Origin: Rhodospirillaceae bacterium CCH5-H10 | GTDB taxonomy: Bacteria > Pseudomonadota > Alphaproteobacteria > Reyranellales > Reyranellaceae | Direction: 5' to 3' | DNA length: 9,769 nucleotides | NCBI GenBank assembly: GCA_001557035.1 | Contig: LSKJ01000875.1 | Location: forward strand, 1 to 9,769 | In this document: positions 1 through 5,846 of the stretch, one piece after another | Numbering within the stretch: the stretch's first letter is position 1 | Layout of the letters: each line of letters opens with the position of its first letter | Position numbers and translations under genes: made by a program | The notes under the pieces: model-generated | Seen by the model: the letters and a program-made list of their open reading frames with translations, nothing else | What the model was told of the DNA's origin: nothing | Database searches by the model: none

Positions 1-165
1 GTGGGCGCCTCCGAGCCGACACCGCTGCCGGTGCCGGAAAAGCGGCCCGCGCCCACCGAGGGCGAGGATGGTCAGGCGCCCGCCGAGGCTGCCGCCGACG
101 ACGCGGCCAAGCCCGAGGACGCCGCCTCCAAGGTCGTCAAGCTCGACAGCTTCCGAAAGAAGTAG
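1..165 (+). CDS. sspB: C-terminal end of a probable SspB-family ClpXP adaptor (5' end outside window)
   Basis: Frame 1 is open from the first base to a TAG at 163-165, giving 54 visible codons. The segment is Pro/Ala/Glu/Asp-rich and looks disordered, then ends in the compact basic tail [11 protein letters not shown]. In alphaproteobacterial SspB proteins, as I recall them, a flexible acidic linker ends in a VVxLDxFRKK-type tail, the likely ClpX-binding XB motif. SspB delivers ssrA-tagged and other substrates to ClpXP in the cytoplasm. Its place directly upstream of a class I fumarase fits arrangements I recall from this class. The folded SspB domain lies outside the window, so the call rests on the tail and the neighbour only; another protein with a similar tail is possible. 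The GTG at position 1 is simply where the window begins and is not a start. The gap to fumA is 65 bp with no clear terminator, so read-through is plausible. Confidence 0.55.
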   Translation: MGASEPTPLPVPEKRPAPTEGEDGQAPAEAAADDAAKPEDAASKVVKLDSFRKK

Positions 166-218
166 GTAGACGCCGCGCCCCGGCTGCGGCAGGAAACCGG
201 CGCCCCGACTGGGTCGCC

Positions 219-226
219 AGGAGAAG
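219..226 (+). promoter_or_regulatory. Shine-Dalgarno of fumA
   Basis: AGGAGAAG lies 4 nt before the ATG at 231 and supports that start. It is a stronger match to the anti-SD than those of most other genes here. Confidence 0.75.
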
Positions 227-230
227 ACGC

Positions 231-1847
231 ATGCCCGAATTCCAGTTCCAGGAAATGTTCCCGAGCCACGAGGACACGACGTCCTACCGCAAGCTCACTT
301 CGGATTTCGTCGGCACGGCAAAATTCAATGGCCGCGACGTGCTCACCGTCGACCCCGAGGCGTTGACCACCCTTACGGCAGCCGCGTTCCACGACATTTC
401 CCACCTGCTGCGCCCGGGCCATCTCCAGCAGCTGCGCAACATCCTCGACGACGGCGAAGCCTCGGACAACGACCGCTACGTCGCGCTCGAGCTTCTGAAG
501 AACGCCAACATCTCGGCCGGCGGCGTGCTGCCGATGTGCCAGGACACCGGCACCGCCATCGTCATGGGCAAGAAGGGCCAGTCGGTGTGGACCGGCGGCG
601 GCGACGAGCAAGCGATCGCCAAGGGCGTCTACAAGACCTACACCGAGACCAACCTGCGCTACTCGCAGGTCTCGCCGCTGTCGATGTTCAAGGAAGTGCA
701 GACCGGCACCAACCTGCCGGCGCAGATCGACATCTATGCGACCGACGGCGACTCCTACAAGTTCCTGTTCGTCGCCAAGGGCGGCGGCTCGGCCAACAAG
801 ACCTACCTGCACCAGCAGACGCCGGCGGTGCTGAACGAAGCCTCGCTGCTCAAGTTCCTCGACACGCAGATCCGCACCCTGGGCACCGCGGCCTGCCCGC
901 CCTATCACCTGGCCATCGTGGTCGGCGGCACTTCGGCCGAGCTCAACCTCAAGACGGTCAAGCTCGCCTCGACCCGCTACCTCGACGACCTGCCCAGCGA
1001 GGGCAACAACAAGGGCGTGGCCATCCGCGATCGCGAGATGGAGCAGAAGGTGCTGGAGCTCACCCGCCAGATGGGAATCGGCGCGCAGTTCGGCGGCAAG
1101 TATTTCTGCCACGACGTGCGCGTGATCCGCATCGCCCGCCACGGCGCCTCGGTGCCGATCGGCATCGGCGTCTCCTGCTCGGCCGACCGCCAGGCCGTCG
1201 GCAAGATCACGAAGGACGGCGTCTTCCTCGAACAGCTCGAGACCAATCCGGCGCACTTCATGCCCGAGATCGAACCGAAGCAGCTTTCGGGCGACGTCGT
1301 CTCGGTCGACCTGAACAAGGGCATGGCGCACACGCTGTCGGTTCTCACGAAGCATCCGGTGAAGACCCGCGTGAACCTCACGGGCACGCTGATCGTGGCG
1401 CGCGACTCCGCGCACGCGAAGCTCAAGGAGCGGCTCGATCGCGGCGAGGGCCTGCCGGACTATTTCAAGCAGTTCCCGGTCTACTATGCCGGCCCCGCCA
1501 AGACGCCGACCGGCATGGCCTCGGGCTCGTTCGGCCCAACGACGGCCGGCCGCATGGACTCCTACGTCGACCTCTTCCAGGCCAATGGCGGCTCGATGGT
1601 CATGCTGGCCAAGGGCAACCGCAGCAAGCAGGTCGTCGACGCCTGCCGGAAGCACAAGGGCTTCTACCTCGGCTCGATCGGCGGCCCGGCCGCCATCCTG
1701 GCGCAGAACGTCATCAAGAAGGTCGAGGTGCTGGAATATCCGGAACTCGGCATGGAAGCGATCTGGCGCATCCAGGTCGAGAACTTCCCCGCCTTCATCA
1801 TCACCGACGACAAGGGCAACGACTTCTTCAGCGACCTCAAGATCTGA
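231..1847 (+). CDS. fumA: Class I fumarate hydratase (iron-sulfur fumarase)
   Basis: A complete 538-residue fumarate hydratase of the class I, oxygen-sensitive [4Fe-4S] type, close to the roughly 548 residues of E. coli FumA/FumB. It interconverts fumarate and (S)-malate in the TCA cycle in the cytosol. The three expected cluster-ligand cysteines are present: Cys103 in [12 protein letters not shown], Cys222 in TAACPPYH and Cys316 in GVSCSADR; their spacing matches the E. coli ligands 105/224/318 with a constant offset of two. The N-terminal alpha domain covers about residues 15-375. The C-terminal beta domain (about 380-538) carries the [23 protein letters not shown] motif region (421-443) and SIGGPAA (482-488). 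The ATG at 231 has a good SD. The gene follows the sspB-like gene by 65 bp and ends before a palindromic element that may serve as terminator. The family call is very secure; whether it acts on other hydroxyacids cannot be read from sequence. Confidence 0.97.
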   Translation: MPEFQFQEMFPSHEDTTSYRKLTSDFVGTAKFNGRDVLTVDPEALTTLTAAAFHDISHLLRPGHLQQLRNILDDGEASDNDRYVALELLKNANISAGGVLPMCQDTGTAIVMGKKGQSVWTGGGDEQAIAKGVYKTYTETNLRYSQVSPLSMFKEVQTGTNLPAQIDIYATDGDSYKFLFVAKGGGSANKTYLHQQTPAVLNEASLLKFLDTQIRTLGTAACPPYHLAIVVGGTSAELNLKTVKLASTRYLDDLPSEGNNKGVAIRDREMEQKVLELTRQMGIGAQFGGKYFCHDVRVIRIARHGASVPIGIGVSCSADRQAVGKITKDGVFLEQLETNPAHFMPEIEPKQLSGDVVSVDLNKGMAHTLSVLTKHPVKTRVNLTGTLIVARDSAHAKLKERLDRGEGLPDYFKQFPVYYAGPAKTPTGMASGSFGPTTAGRMDSYVDLFQANGGSMVMLAKGNRSKQVVDACRKHKGFYLGSIGGPAAILAQNVIKKVEVLEYPELGMEAIWRIQVENFPAFIITDDKGNDFFSDLKI

Positions 1848-1860
1848 GTTTGCCGCCGAC

Positions 1861-1948
1861 TGTCGTCCTGAGCGCAGCGAAGGACCTGGCGGAACGACCG
1901 CCGCACTCCCGAGCGGGCGTGAGATCCTTCGCTGCGCTCAGGATGACA
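1861..1948. repeat. 88-bp palindromic element with two apical hairpins; possible bidirectional terminator
   Basis: Arms 1861-1887 and 1922-1948 are inverted copies matching at 25 of 27 positions; the core is TCCTGAGCGCAGCGAAGGA and its complement. The 34 bases between the arms fold into two further hairpins: GGCGG-AACGA-CCGCC at 1888-1902 and CACTCCC-GAGC-GGGCGTG at 1904-1921 (one T/C mismatch). Only G1903 stays unpaired, so either strand can form a Y-shaped structure. The element fills almost the whole gap between the convergent fumA and SH3-protein genes, 13 bp after one stop and 8 bp before the other. From memory, very similar TCATCCTGAGCGCAGCGAAGGATCT palindromes are dispersed in many alphaproteobacterial genomes, as in REP/REPIN or MITE-like families. 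There is no U-tract, so a role as terminator or mRNA 3' stabiliser is inferred from position. I see no target-site duplication. Confidence 0.85.
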
Positions 1949-1956
1949 TGCGGGAC

Positions 1957-2424
1957 TTAGCGATCGATCCAGCCGGCGCCGTTGCGCGCGTTGATGACCT
2001 GAAGCCAGCTGCCGCGGCATCCAAGCACGCGGAAGCTGGAGACATCGCCGTCGAGAACCGCAAGCCTGTCGCCCATCAGCCCCGGCCGGCTGTAGAGCGT
2101 GCCGCCCACCTTCGCATCGACCTTGAGTCGATCGGCGGGTACCCAGCCGTGATGCCCCGCCCCGTCGACGACTGCGATGCGGGCCCAGCCGCCCTGGCTG
2201 GCGGACATCCGGACCGTCACCCGTTCCTCGCCCTGCAGCGAACCGACCACCGCAGAATCAGGCATCGGCTCGGCCCGCACGGCGACGCTCTCGCCCGGCT
2301 GCAGCAGCGCATAGGTATCGACTGGCGAACACGAGCCGGCTTGCCCGGTGCTGGCATCGACTGAACGCTCGACGACAGCGAACCCCGCAAGCACGGCGAT
2401 CGTGCCGATCGTGGCGCGAATCAT
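1957..2424 (-). CDS. Secreted SH3b-repeat (bacterial SH3-like) protein
   Basis: A 155-residue protein. The N-terminus is a short basic start plus hydrophobic core (TIGTIAVLAGFAVV, about 6-19), suggesting a signal peptide with cleavage near residue 24-25, so export to the periplasm is likely. Two SH3b-like units follow: about 43-102 (ESVAVRAEPMPDSAVVGSLQ through GWVPADRLK) and about 106-155 (LYSRPGLMGDRLAVLDGD through GAGWIDR). Each has the short-strand, Gly-Trp-[VI]-turn pattern of SH3_3/SH3_4 domains, which often bind peptidoglycan or peptides in envelope proteins. Cys32 and Cys136, the only cysteines in the mature part, could form a disulfide. The ATG at 2424 is preceded by GGGAAGGG; a GTG at 2475 with AGGAGG four bases upstream would add 17 residues and is a real alternative. 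It converges with fumA across the palindrome and diverges from the VOC gene. Ligand and role are unknown. Confidence 0.8.
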   Translation of the reverse strand: MIRATIGTIAVLAGFAVVERSVDASTGQAGSCSPVDTYALLQPGESVAVRAEPMPDSAVVGSLQGEERVTVRMSASQGGWARIAVVDGAGHHGWVPADRLKVDAKVGGTLYSRPGLMGDRLAVLDGDVSSFRVLGCRGSWLQVINARNGAGWIDR

Positions 2425-2547
2425 CGTAGCCCTTCCCACATTGTACCGGCGGCTCCCCAGCGGCCGGCCCTTCACCCGTCCTCCTTCTAGGATCGCAGTG
2501 CAGCCTCGTCGTGGCAGGCTTTGTAAGAATTGTTTCCCGTCCCGCGC

Positions 2548-2553
2548 TAGACT
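2548..2553 (+). promoter_or_regulatory. Possible -10 element for leaderless start of the VOC gene
   Basis: TAGACT sits exactly 6 bp before the ATG at 2560, and no Shine-Dalgarno precedes that ATG. If this is a -10 box, transcription would start at or next to the start codon, giving a leaderless mRNA. No convincing -35 lies 16-18 bp upstream (a TTGTAA at 2521-2526 is too far, 21 bp), so the call is weak. The rest of the divergent region 2425-2559 shows no other clear signal beyond the start sites of the SH3 gene. Confidence 0.3.
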
Positions 2554-2559
2554 GCCGCC

Positions 2560-3240
2560 ATGAACCTCGCCAAGCAGCATCTCGACATCGGCCTCTTCTC
2601 GACCAATCGCGACGACCAGCTCGCCTTCTGGCAGCAGACCGTCGGCCTGCCCTACGACCATATGGGCAAGCTGGGCGGCGGCATGCAGCAGCACCGCCAC
2701 CACATGAACGGCTCGATCCTGAAGATGAACCATTCGCGCGGCCCGCTGCCCGATGTCCCACCCTCGGGCATCGTCGGCCTGGAGATCGCGCGCGAGGGCC
2801 TGACCGCGTCGAAGCCGCTGGCCGACCCCGACGGCAACGAGGTGACTTTGGTGCCGAAGGGCCAGAACGGCGTCGAGGGGATCGCGATCCTGCTCAGGGT
2901 CAACGACCCGGCCGCGCACGACCGCTTCTGGACGCACGCCATGCAGTTCGAGCGCGCCGGCGAAGGCCGCTACCGCTGCGGCGACTCACTCATCGTCGTC
3001 ACAGGACAGGGCAGGGTCGAGAGCGCGGTCGGCCAGTGGCGCGGCCCGGGCTATCGCTACATGACGGTGCAGGTATGGGATTGCCTGGCCGAATATGCCG
3101 GCATCCTCGAACGCGGCGGCGCCTCGGGCGGCGAACCGCGCGTCCTGGGCGACACCGTCCGCTACGCGTTCGTCTGCGACCCCGACGGCAATCACATCGA
3201 GATCAGCCAGCGTGCCTCCCTGACGGGCGGGACGCTGTAG
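2560..3240 (+). CDS. VOC-family (glyoxalase/bleomycin-resistance/dioxygenase fold) protein
   Basis: A 226-residue protein with two tandem vicinal-oxygen-chelate (beta-alpha-beta-beta-beta) modules, at about 5-100 and 106-218. Each module ends in the family's hallmark turn: DPDGNEVTL (89-97) and DPDGNHIEI (207-215). The first module starts with HLDIGLFSTNRDDQLAFWQQTVGLP, where His7 with Glu94 could supply metal ligands. In the second module Glu214 is present but the position equivalent to His7 appears to be Val (AILLRVND), so it may lack a complete metal site. An unusual His/Met-rich stretch, MQQHRHHMNGS (42-52), lies in the first module. The family covers glyoxalase I, extradiol dioxygenases, epimerases and resistance proteins, so the reaction cannot be named. 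The ATG at 2560 has no SD. The gene stands alone, divergent from the SH3 gene and convergent with the DUF6481 gene 21 bp away. Confidence 0.88.
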   Translation: MNLAKQHLDIGLFSTNRDDQLAFWQQTVGLPYDHMGKLGGGMQQHRHHMNGSILKMNHSRGPLPDVPPSGIVGLEIAREGLTASKPLADPDGNEVTLVPKGQNGVEGIAILLRVNDPAAHDRFWTHAMQFERAGEGRYRCGDSLIVVTGQGRVESAVGQWRGPGYRYMTVQVWDCLAEYAGILERGGASGGEPRVLGDTVRYAFVCDPDGNHIEISQRASLTGGTL

Positions 3241-3250
3241 GCGCCCCGCC
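3226..3250. terminator. GC-rich hairpin between convergent VOC and DUF6481 genes
   Basis: GGCGGGACGC at 3226-3235 pairs with GCGCCCCGCC at 3241-3250 (ten positions, one A/C mismatch) around the loop TGTAG at 3236-3240, which holds the VOC stop codon TAG (3238-3240). It spans the end of the VOC gene and half of the 21-bp gap before the DUF6481 stop at 3262. Neither strand has a T-run after the stem, so it is not a classic intrinsic terminator. Its place between two converging genes suggests a bidirectional 3'-end structure. Confidence 0.45.
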
Positions 3251-3261
3251 GGAAGGGATTC

Positions 3262-3663
3262 TTAACGCTTGTTCCTGCGCGCCTTGCGGGCGGCGTAGCG
3301 GGCGTCGCGGGCGGCCTTCTGTTCGGCCTCGGTCAGCACCGGCTTGAGCTTGCGCCGGGCGGCGCGCTCGGCTTCCGCGGCGGCGGCGGCCGCTGCGGCT
3401 TCCGCGGCCGCGGCTGCGGCGGCCTCTTCGGCCGCAATCCGCGCGGCTTCACGCTCGGCTGCGATCCGGGCCTCTTCTGCCCGCTTGGCTTCCCGGCGCT
3501 CGTTCTCGCGGGCCTCGCGGGCAGCCGCGATAGCAGCCCGCTCGGCCTGCTTCTTGAGGAGTTCCGGATCGTTGGCCTTGGCCTTGGCCTTCTCGAGCAA
3601 GGCCTGCTTGGCCGCCGCGGCGGTCGCCAGGCGATCGCCGAAATCCACGTTCCTGCCGCTCAT
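3262..3663 (-). CDS. DUF6481 family protein (Ala/Arg/Glu-rich single-helix protein)
   Basis: A 133-residue protein beginning MSGRNVDFGDRLATAAAAKQ and matching my memory of DUF6481, an uncharacterised family of small alphaproteobacterial proteins with an [FD]xDRLxTAAxAKxALLEK start. About 38% of residues are alanine (50 of 133). From residue 10 on, heptad-free Ala/Glu/Arg repeats predict one long charged helix. Residues 79-98 are almost pure Ala broken by single Glu, and the C-terminus (AARKARRNKR) is strongly basic. There is no signal peptide or membrane segment, so it is probably cytoplasmic; the basic tail suggests contact with nucleic acid or ribosome, but that is inference. The start ATG at 3663 lies 11 bp after the typA stop on the same strand, with a GGAG overlapping the end of typA and only a weak AAGA-type sequence closer in, so co-transcription with typA is likely. 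Function is unknown. Confidence 0.85.
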   Translation of the reverse strand: MSGRNVDFGDRLATAAAAKQALLEKAKAKANDPELLKKQAERAAIAAAREARENERREAKRAEEARIAAEREAARIAAEEAAAAAAAEAAAAAAAAEAERAARRKLKPVLTEAEQKAARDARYAARKARRNKR

Positions 3664-3674
3664 GGTTCTTGTCT

Positions 3675-5504
3675 TTACTCCGCCGCCGCAGCGGCCTGCT
3701 TCTTGGCCCGCTTGCGATCCTCGAGATTGAGAAACCGCTTGCGCAACCGGATGGACTTCGGGGTGATCTCGACCAGTTCGTCTTCTTCGATATACGCGAT
3801 CGCCTGCTCAAGCGACATCTTCCGCGGCGGCGTGAGGCGAACCGCCTCGTCCTTGCCGGCCGCGCGGATGTTGGTGAGCTGCTTGCCCTTCAGGACGTTG
3901 ATCTCGAGGTCGCTGCCGCGGCTGTGCTCGCCGATGATCATGCCCATGTACACGGGCACGCCCGGCTCGATGAACATCGGACCGCGCTCCTCGAGCTTCC
4001 ACATCGCGTAGGCGACCGAGATGCCTTCTTCGTTGGCGATCAGCGCGCCGTTGCGGCGGCCGGCGATCGGGCCGCGATAGGGGCCGTATTCGTGGAACAG
4101 GCGGTTCATCACGCCCGTGCCGCGCGTGTCGGTTAGGAACTCGCCGTGATAGCCGATCAGGCCGCGCGACGGGGCATAGAACACCAGGCGGGTCTTGCCA
4201 GCGCCCGACGGACGCATGTCCTGTAGCTCGCCCTTGCGCAGCGAAATCTGTTCGACGACGGCACCGGTATAGGCGTCGTCGACGTCGATCACGACTTCCT
4301 CGATCGGCTCCTGGCGCTGGCCGGTGACCGGATCGGTCTTGAACAGCACCTTCGGGCGGCCGACGGCGAGCTCGAAGCCCTCGCGGCGCATCGTCTCGAT
4401 CAGCACGCCGAGCTGCAGTTCGCCGCGGCCGGCGACTTCGTACGAATCGGCGTTCTCGGTGTCGGTGACCCGGATCGCCACGTTGCCTTCGGCCTCGCGC
4501 ATCAGGCGCGCGCGGATCATGCGGGTCGTGACCTTGTCGCCTTCCTTGCCGGCCAGCGGCGAGTCGTTGACCATGAAGGTCATGGCCAGCGTCGGCGGAT
4601 CGATCGGCTGCGAGGTGATCGGCGCGGAGATCGTCAGGTCACCCAGCGTGTCGGCCACGGTGGCGACCTTCATGCCGGCGATGGCGACGATGTCGCCCGC
4701 CTCGGCCGAGTCGAGCGCGACGCGCTCGAGGCCGCGGAACGCCAGGATGCGCGTGATGCGCGTCTGCTCCAGTTCCTTGCCGTCGCGGGCCAGCGCCTTG
4801 ACCATCGTGTTGGGCTTGATCGAGCCCGACAGGATGCGGCCGGTGAGGATGCGGCCGAGGAAGTTGTCGGCCTCGAGCGTCGTCACCAGCATGCGGAACG
4901 CGGGGTCCGGATCGATCTTCGGCGCCGGCACGTGCTTCACCAGCAGCTCGAACAGCGGCGTCATGTCAGTGTGCTCGGCCTCCAGCGAGGTCGCGGCCCA
5001 GCCCTGGCGGGCCGAGGCGAAGAGCGTCGGGAAGTCCAGCTGCTCGTCCGACGCATCGAGCGCCGAGAACAGGTCGAACACCTCGTCGTGCACTTCGTGC
5101 GCGCGGGCGTCGGACCGGTCGACCTTGTTGATCAGCACGATCGGCTTCAGGCCGAGGCGCAGCGCCTTGCCAAGCACGAACTTGGTCTGCGGCAGCGGGC
5201 CTTCGGCCGCGTCGACCAGCAGCACCACGCCGTCGACCATCGAGAGAATGCGCTCGACCTCGCCGCCGAAGTCGGCGTGGCCCGGCGTGTCGACGATGTT
5301 GATACGCGTGCCGTGCCACTCGACCGAGGTCGCCTTGGCAAGGATCGTGATACCCCGTTCGCGCTCGAGGTCGTTCGAGTCCATGGCGCGCTCGGCGACC
5401 TGCTGGTTCTCGCGGAAGGTGCCGCTCTGCTTCAGCAGGCAATCGACCAGAGTGGTCTTGCCATGGTCGACGTGCGCGATGATCGCGACGTTGCGGATAT
5501 CCAT
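3675..5504 (-). CDS. typA: Translational GTPase TypA/BipA
   Basis: A complete 609-residue TypA/BipA, the usual family length. It is a ribosome-binding GTPase related to EF-G and LepA that aids 50S assembly and growth under cold or other stress; it acts on the ribosome in the cytoplasm. All five G motifs are present: AHVDHGKT (10-17), RGITI (50-54), DTPGH (72-76), NKVD (126-129) and SARQG (164-168). An EF-Tu-like beta-barrel domain (about 205-295) and EF-G III/V-like domains follow. The TypA-specific C-terminal domain holds RLVFYAPSRGLIGYHGEFLTD-type sequence, shortly followed by TRGTGVMNRLF. The protein ends in a Lys/Arg-rich tail (RLRKRFLNLEDRKRAKK) plus AAAAAE. The start ATG at 5504 gives the canonical MDIRNVAIIAHVDHGK; the open frame upstream is not typical of the family. 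SD is weak (CCGGA about 10 nt upstream). A sigma70-type promoter lies just upstream, and the DUF6481 gene follows after 11 bp. Confidence 0.97.
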   Translation of the reverse strand: MDIRNVAIIAHVDHGKTTLVDCLLKQSGTFRENQQVAERAMDSNDLERERGITILAKATSVEWHGTRINIVDTPGHADFGGEVERILSMVDGVVLLVDAAEGPLPQTKFVLGKALRLGLKPIVLINKVDRSDARAHEVHDEVFDLFSALDASDEQLDFPTLFASARQGWAATSLEAEHTDMTPLFELLVKHVPAPKIDPDPAFRMLVTTLEADNFLGRILTGRILSGSIKPNTMVKALARDGKELEQTRITRILAFRGLERVALDSAEAGDIVAIAGMKVATVADTLGDLTISAPITSQPIDPPTLAMTFMVNDSPLAGKEGDKVTTRMIRARLMREAEGNVAIRVTDTENADSYEVAGRGELQLGVLIETMRREGFELAVGRPKVLFKTDPVTGQRQEPIEEVVIDVDDAYTGAVVEQISLRKGELQDMRPSGAGKTRLVFYAPSRGLIGYHGEFLTDTRGTGVMNRLFHEYGPYRGPIAGRRNGALIANEEGISVAYAMWKLEERGPMFIEPGVPVYMGMIIGEHSRGSDLEINVLKGKQLTNIRAAGKDEAVRLTPPRKMSLEQAIAYIEEDELVEITPKSIRLRKRFLNLEDRKRAKKQAAAAAE

Positions 5505-5538
5505 AATGATTTGTCCGGAGGGGGTTGGATTGGGCGCG

Positions 5539-5567
5539 CTTATACGCACGCTCTGTGACGGCGGCAA
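5539..5567 (-). promoter_or_regulatory. Sigma70-type promoter of typA
   Basis: Reading the minus strand, TTGCCG (5567-5562) and TATAAG (5544-5539) are separated by exactly 17 bp, a near-consensus housekeeping promoter. A start about 7 bp after the -10 would give a leader of roughly 28 nt before the ATG at 5504. It is the best promoter match I found in the window. Confidence 0.7.
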
Positions 5568-5586
5568 GGCAGCGAAGGGAGGCGTC

Positions 5587-5615
5587 TTGCCGCTACCCTG
5601 GGCCGCTGCCACAGT
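5587..5615 (+). promoter_or_regulatory. Weak candidate promoter for the ribbon-helix-helix gene, leaderless
   Basis: TTGCCG at 5587-5592 and CACAGT at 5610-5615 are 17 bp apart, and the second hexamer ends 6 bp before the ATG at 5622. No Shine-Dalgarno precedes that ATG. The -35 matches well but the -10 matches TATAAT at only 3 of 6 positions, so this is tentative. The arrangement would produce a leaderless transcript. Confidence 0.3.
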
Positions 5616-5621
5616 CCCGCC

Positions 5622-5846
5622 ATGCGCAAACGCTCGGTCACCATCGATGGCCATCGCACCAGCATCTCGCTGGAGGATGCCTTCTGGACGGAGCTTTTAG
5701 CCCTGTCCGGGGAGCGCGGCCTGTCGCTGAACGCCCTCGTCACGGAGATCGATCGGGGCCGCGCGGAGAGCGGCGGCAACCTGTCGAGCGCGCTCCGGCT
5801 TCATGTCCTCGCCGAACTGAAGCGGCGCACGATCAGTCCAGCCTGA
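5622..5846 (+). CDS. Ribbon-helix-helix (RHH_4-type) domain protein
   Basis: A 74-residue protein, MRKRSVTIDGHRTSISLEDA onward. The RSVTIDGHRTSISLE stretch (4-18) forms the ribbon strand, FWTELLALSGERG (21-33) helix 1, and LSLNALVTEIDRGR (34-47) the turn plus helix 2, a layout typical of the alphaproteobacterial RHH_4 family. NLSSALRLHVLAEL (53-66) is the usual C-terminal helix. RHH proteins bind DNA as dimers through the strand, often as repressors; targets for this subfamily are unknown to me. No toxin gene is adjacent, so this does not look like an antitoxin. The ATG at 5622 lacks an SD and may be translated leaderless. The gene diverges from typA across 117 bp, so it could in principle bind near the typA promoter, but no inverted operator is evident there. 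Its last 14 bp overlap the end of the convergent nitroreductase gene. Confidence 0.88.
   Translation: MRKRSVTIDGHRTSISLEDAFWTELLALSGERGLSLNALVTEIDRGRAESGGNLSSALRLHVLAELKRRTISPA

Noticed and set aside
72..1655. Long minus-strand open frame of 527 codons opposite fumA
   Set aside because: It is the antisense shadow of a conserved fumarase in high-GC DNA; its translation is low-complexity (Arg/Val/Ala/Asp-rich) with no recognisable domain or SD.
536..1960. Plus-strand frame of 474 codons overlapping fumA
   Set aside because: Arg/Pro/Gly-rich out-of-frame translation typical of a shifted GC-rich gene; no family features.
2425..2937. Upstream extension of the SH3-protein frame into the VOC gene
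   Set aside because: The extension is antisense to a conserved VOC coding sequence and would place the signal peptide in mid-protein; the starts at 2424 or 2475 with SDs are preferred.
5505..5654. N-terminal extension of TypA by 50 residues
   Set aside because: MDIRNVAIIAHVDHGK at 5504 is the conserved family start, and the extension would run across the typA promoter and into the divergent RHH gene.
4324..5700. Plus-strand Ser/Arg-rich frame of 458 codons opposite typA
   Set aside because: Antisense shadow of typA; Ser/Arg/Thr-rich composition and no domain.
5622..5846. RHH protein as the antitoxin of a toxin-antitoxin pair
   Set aside because: No small toxin-like gene lies on either side; neighbours are typA and a nitroreductase, and the sequence fits the stand-alone RHH_4 type.
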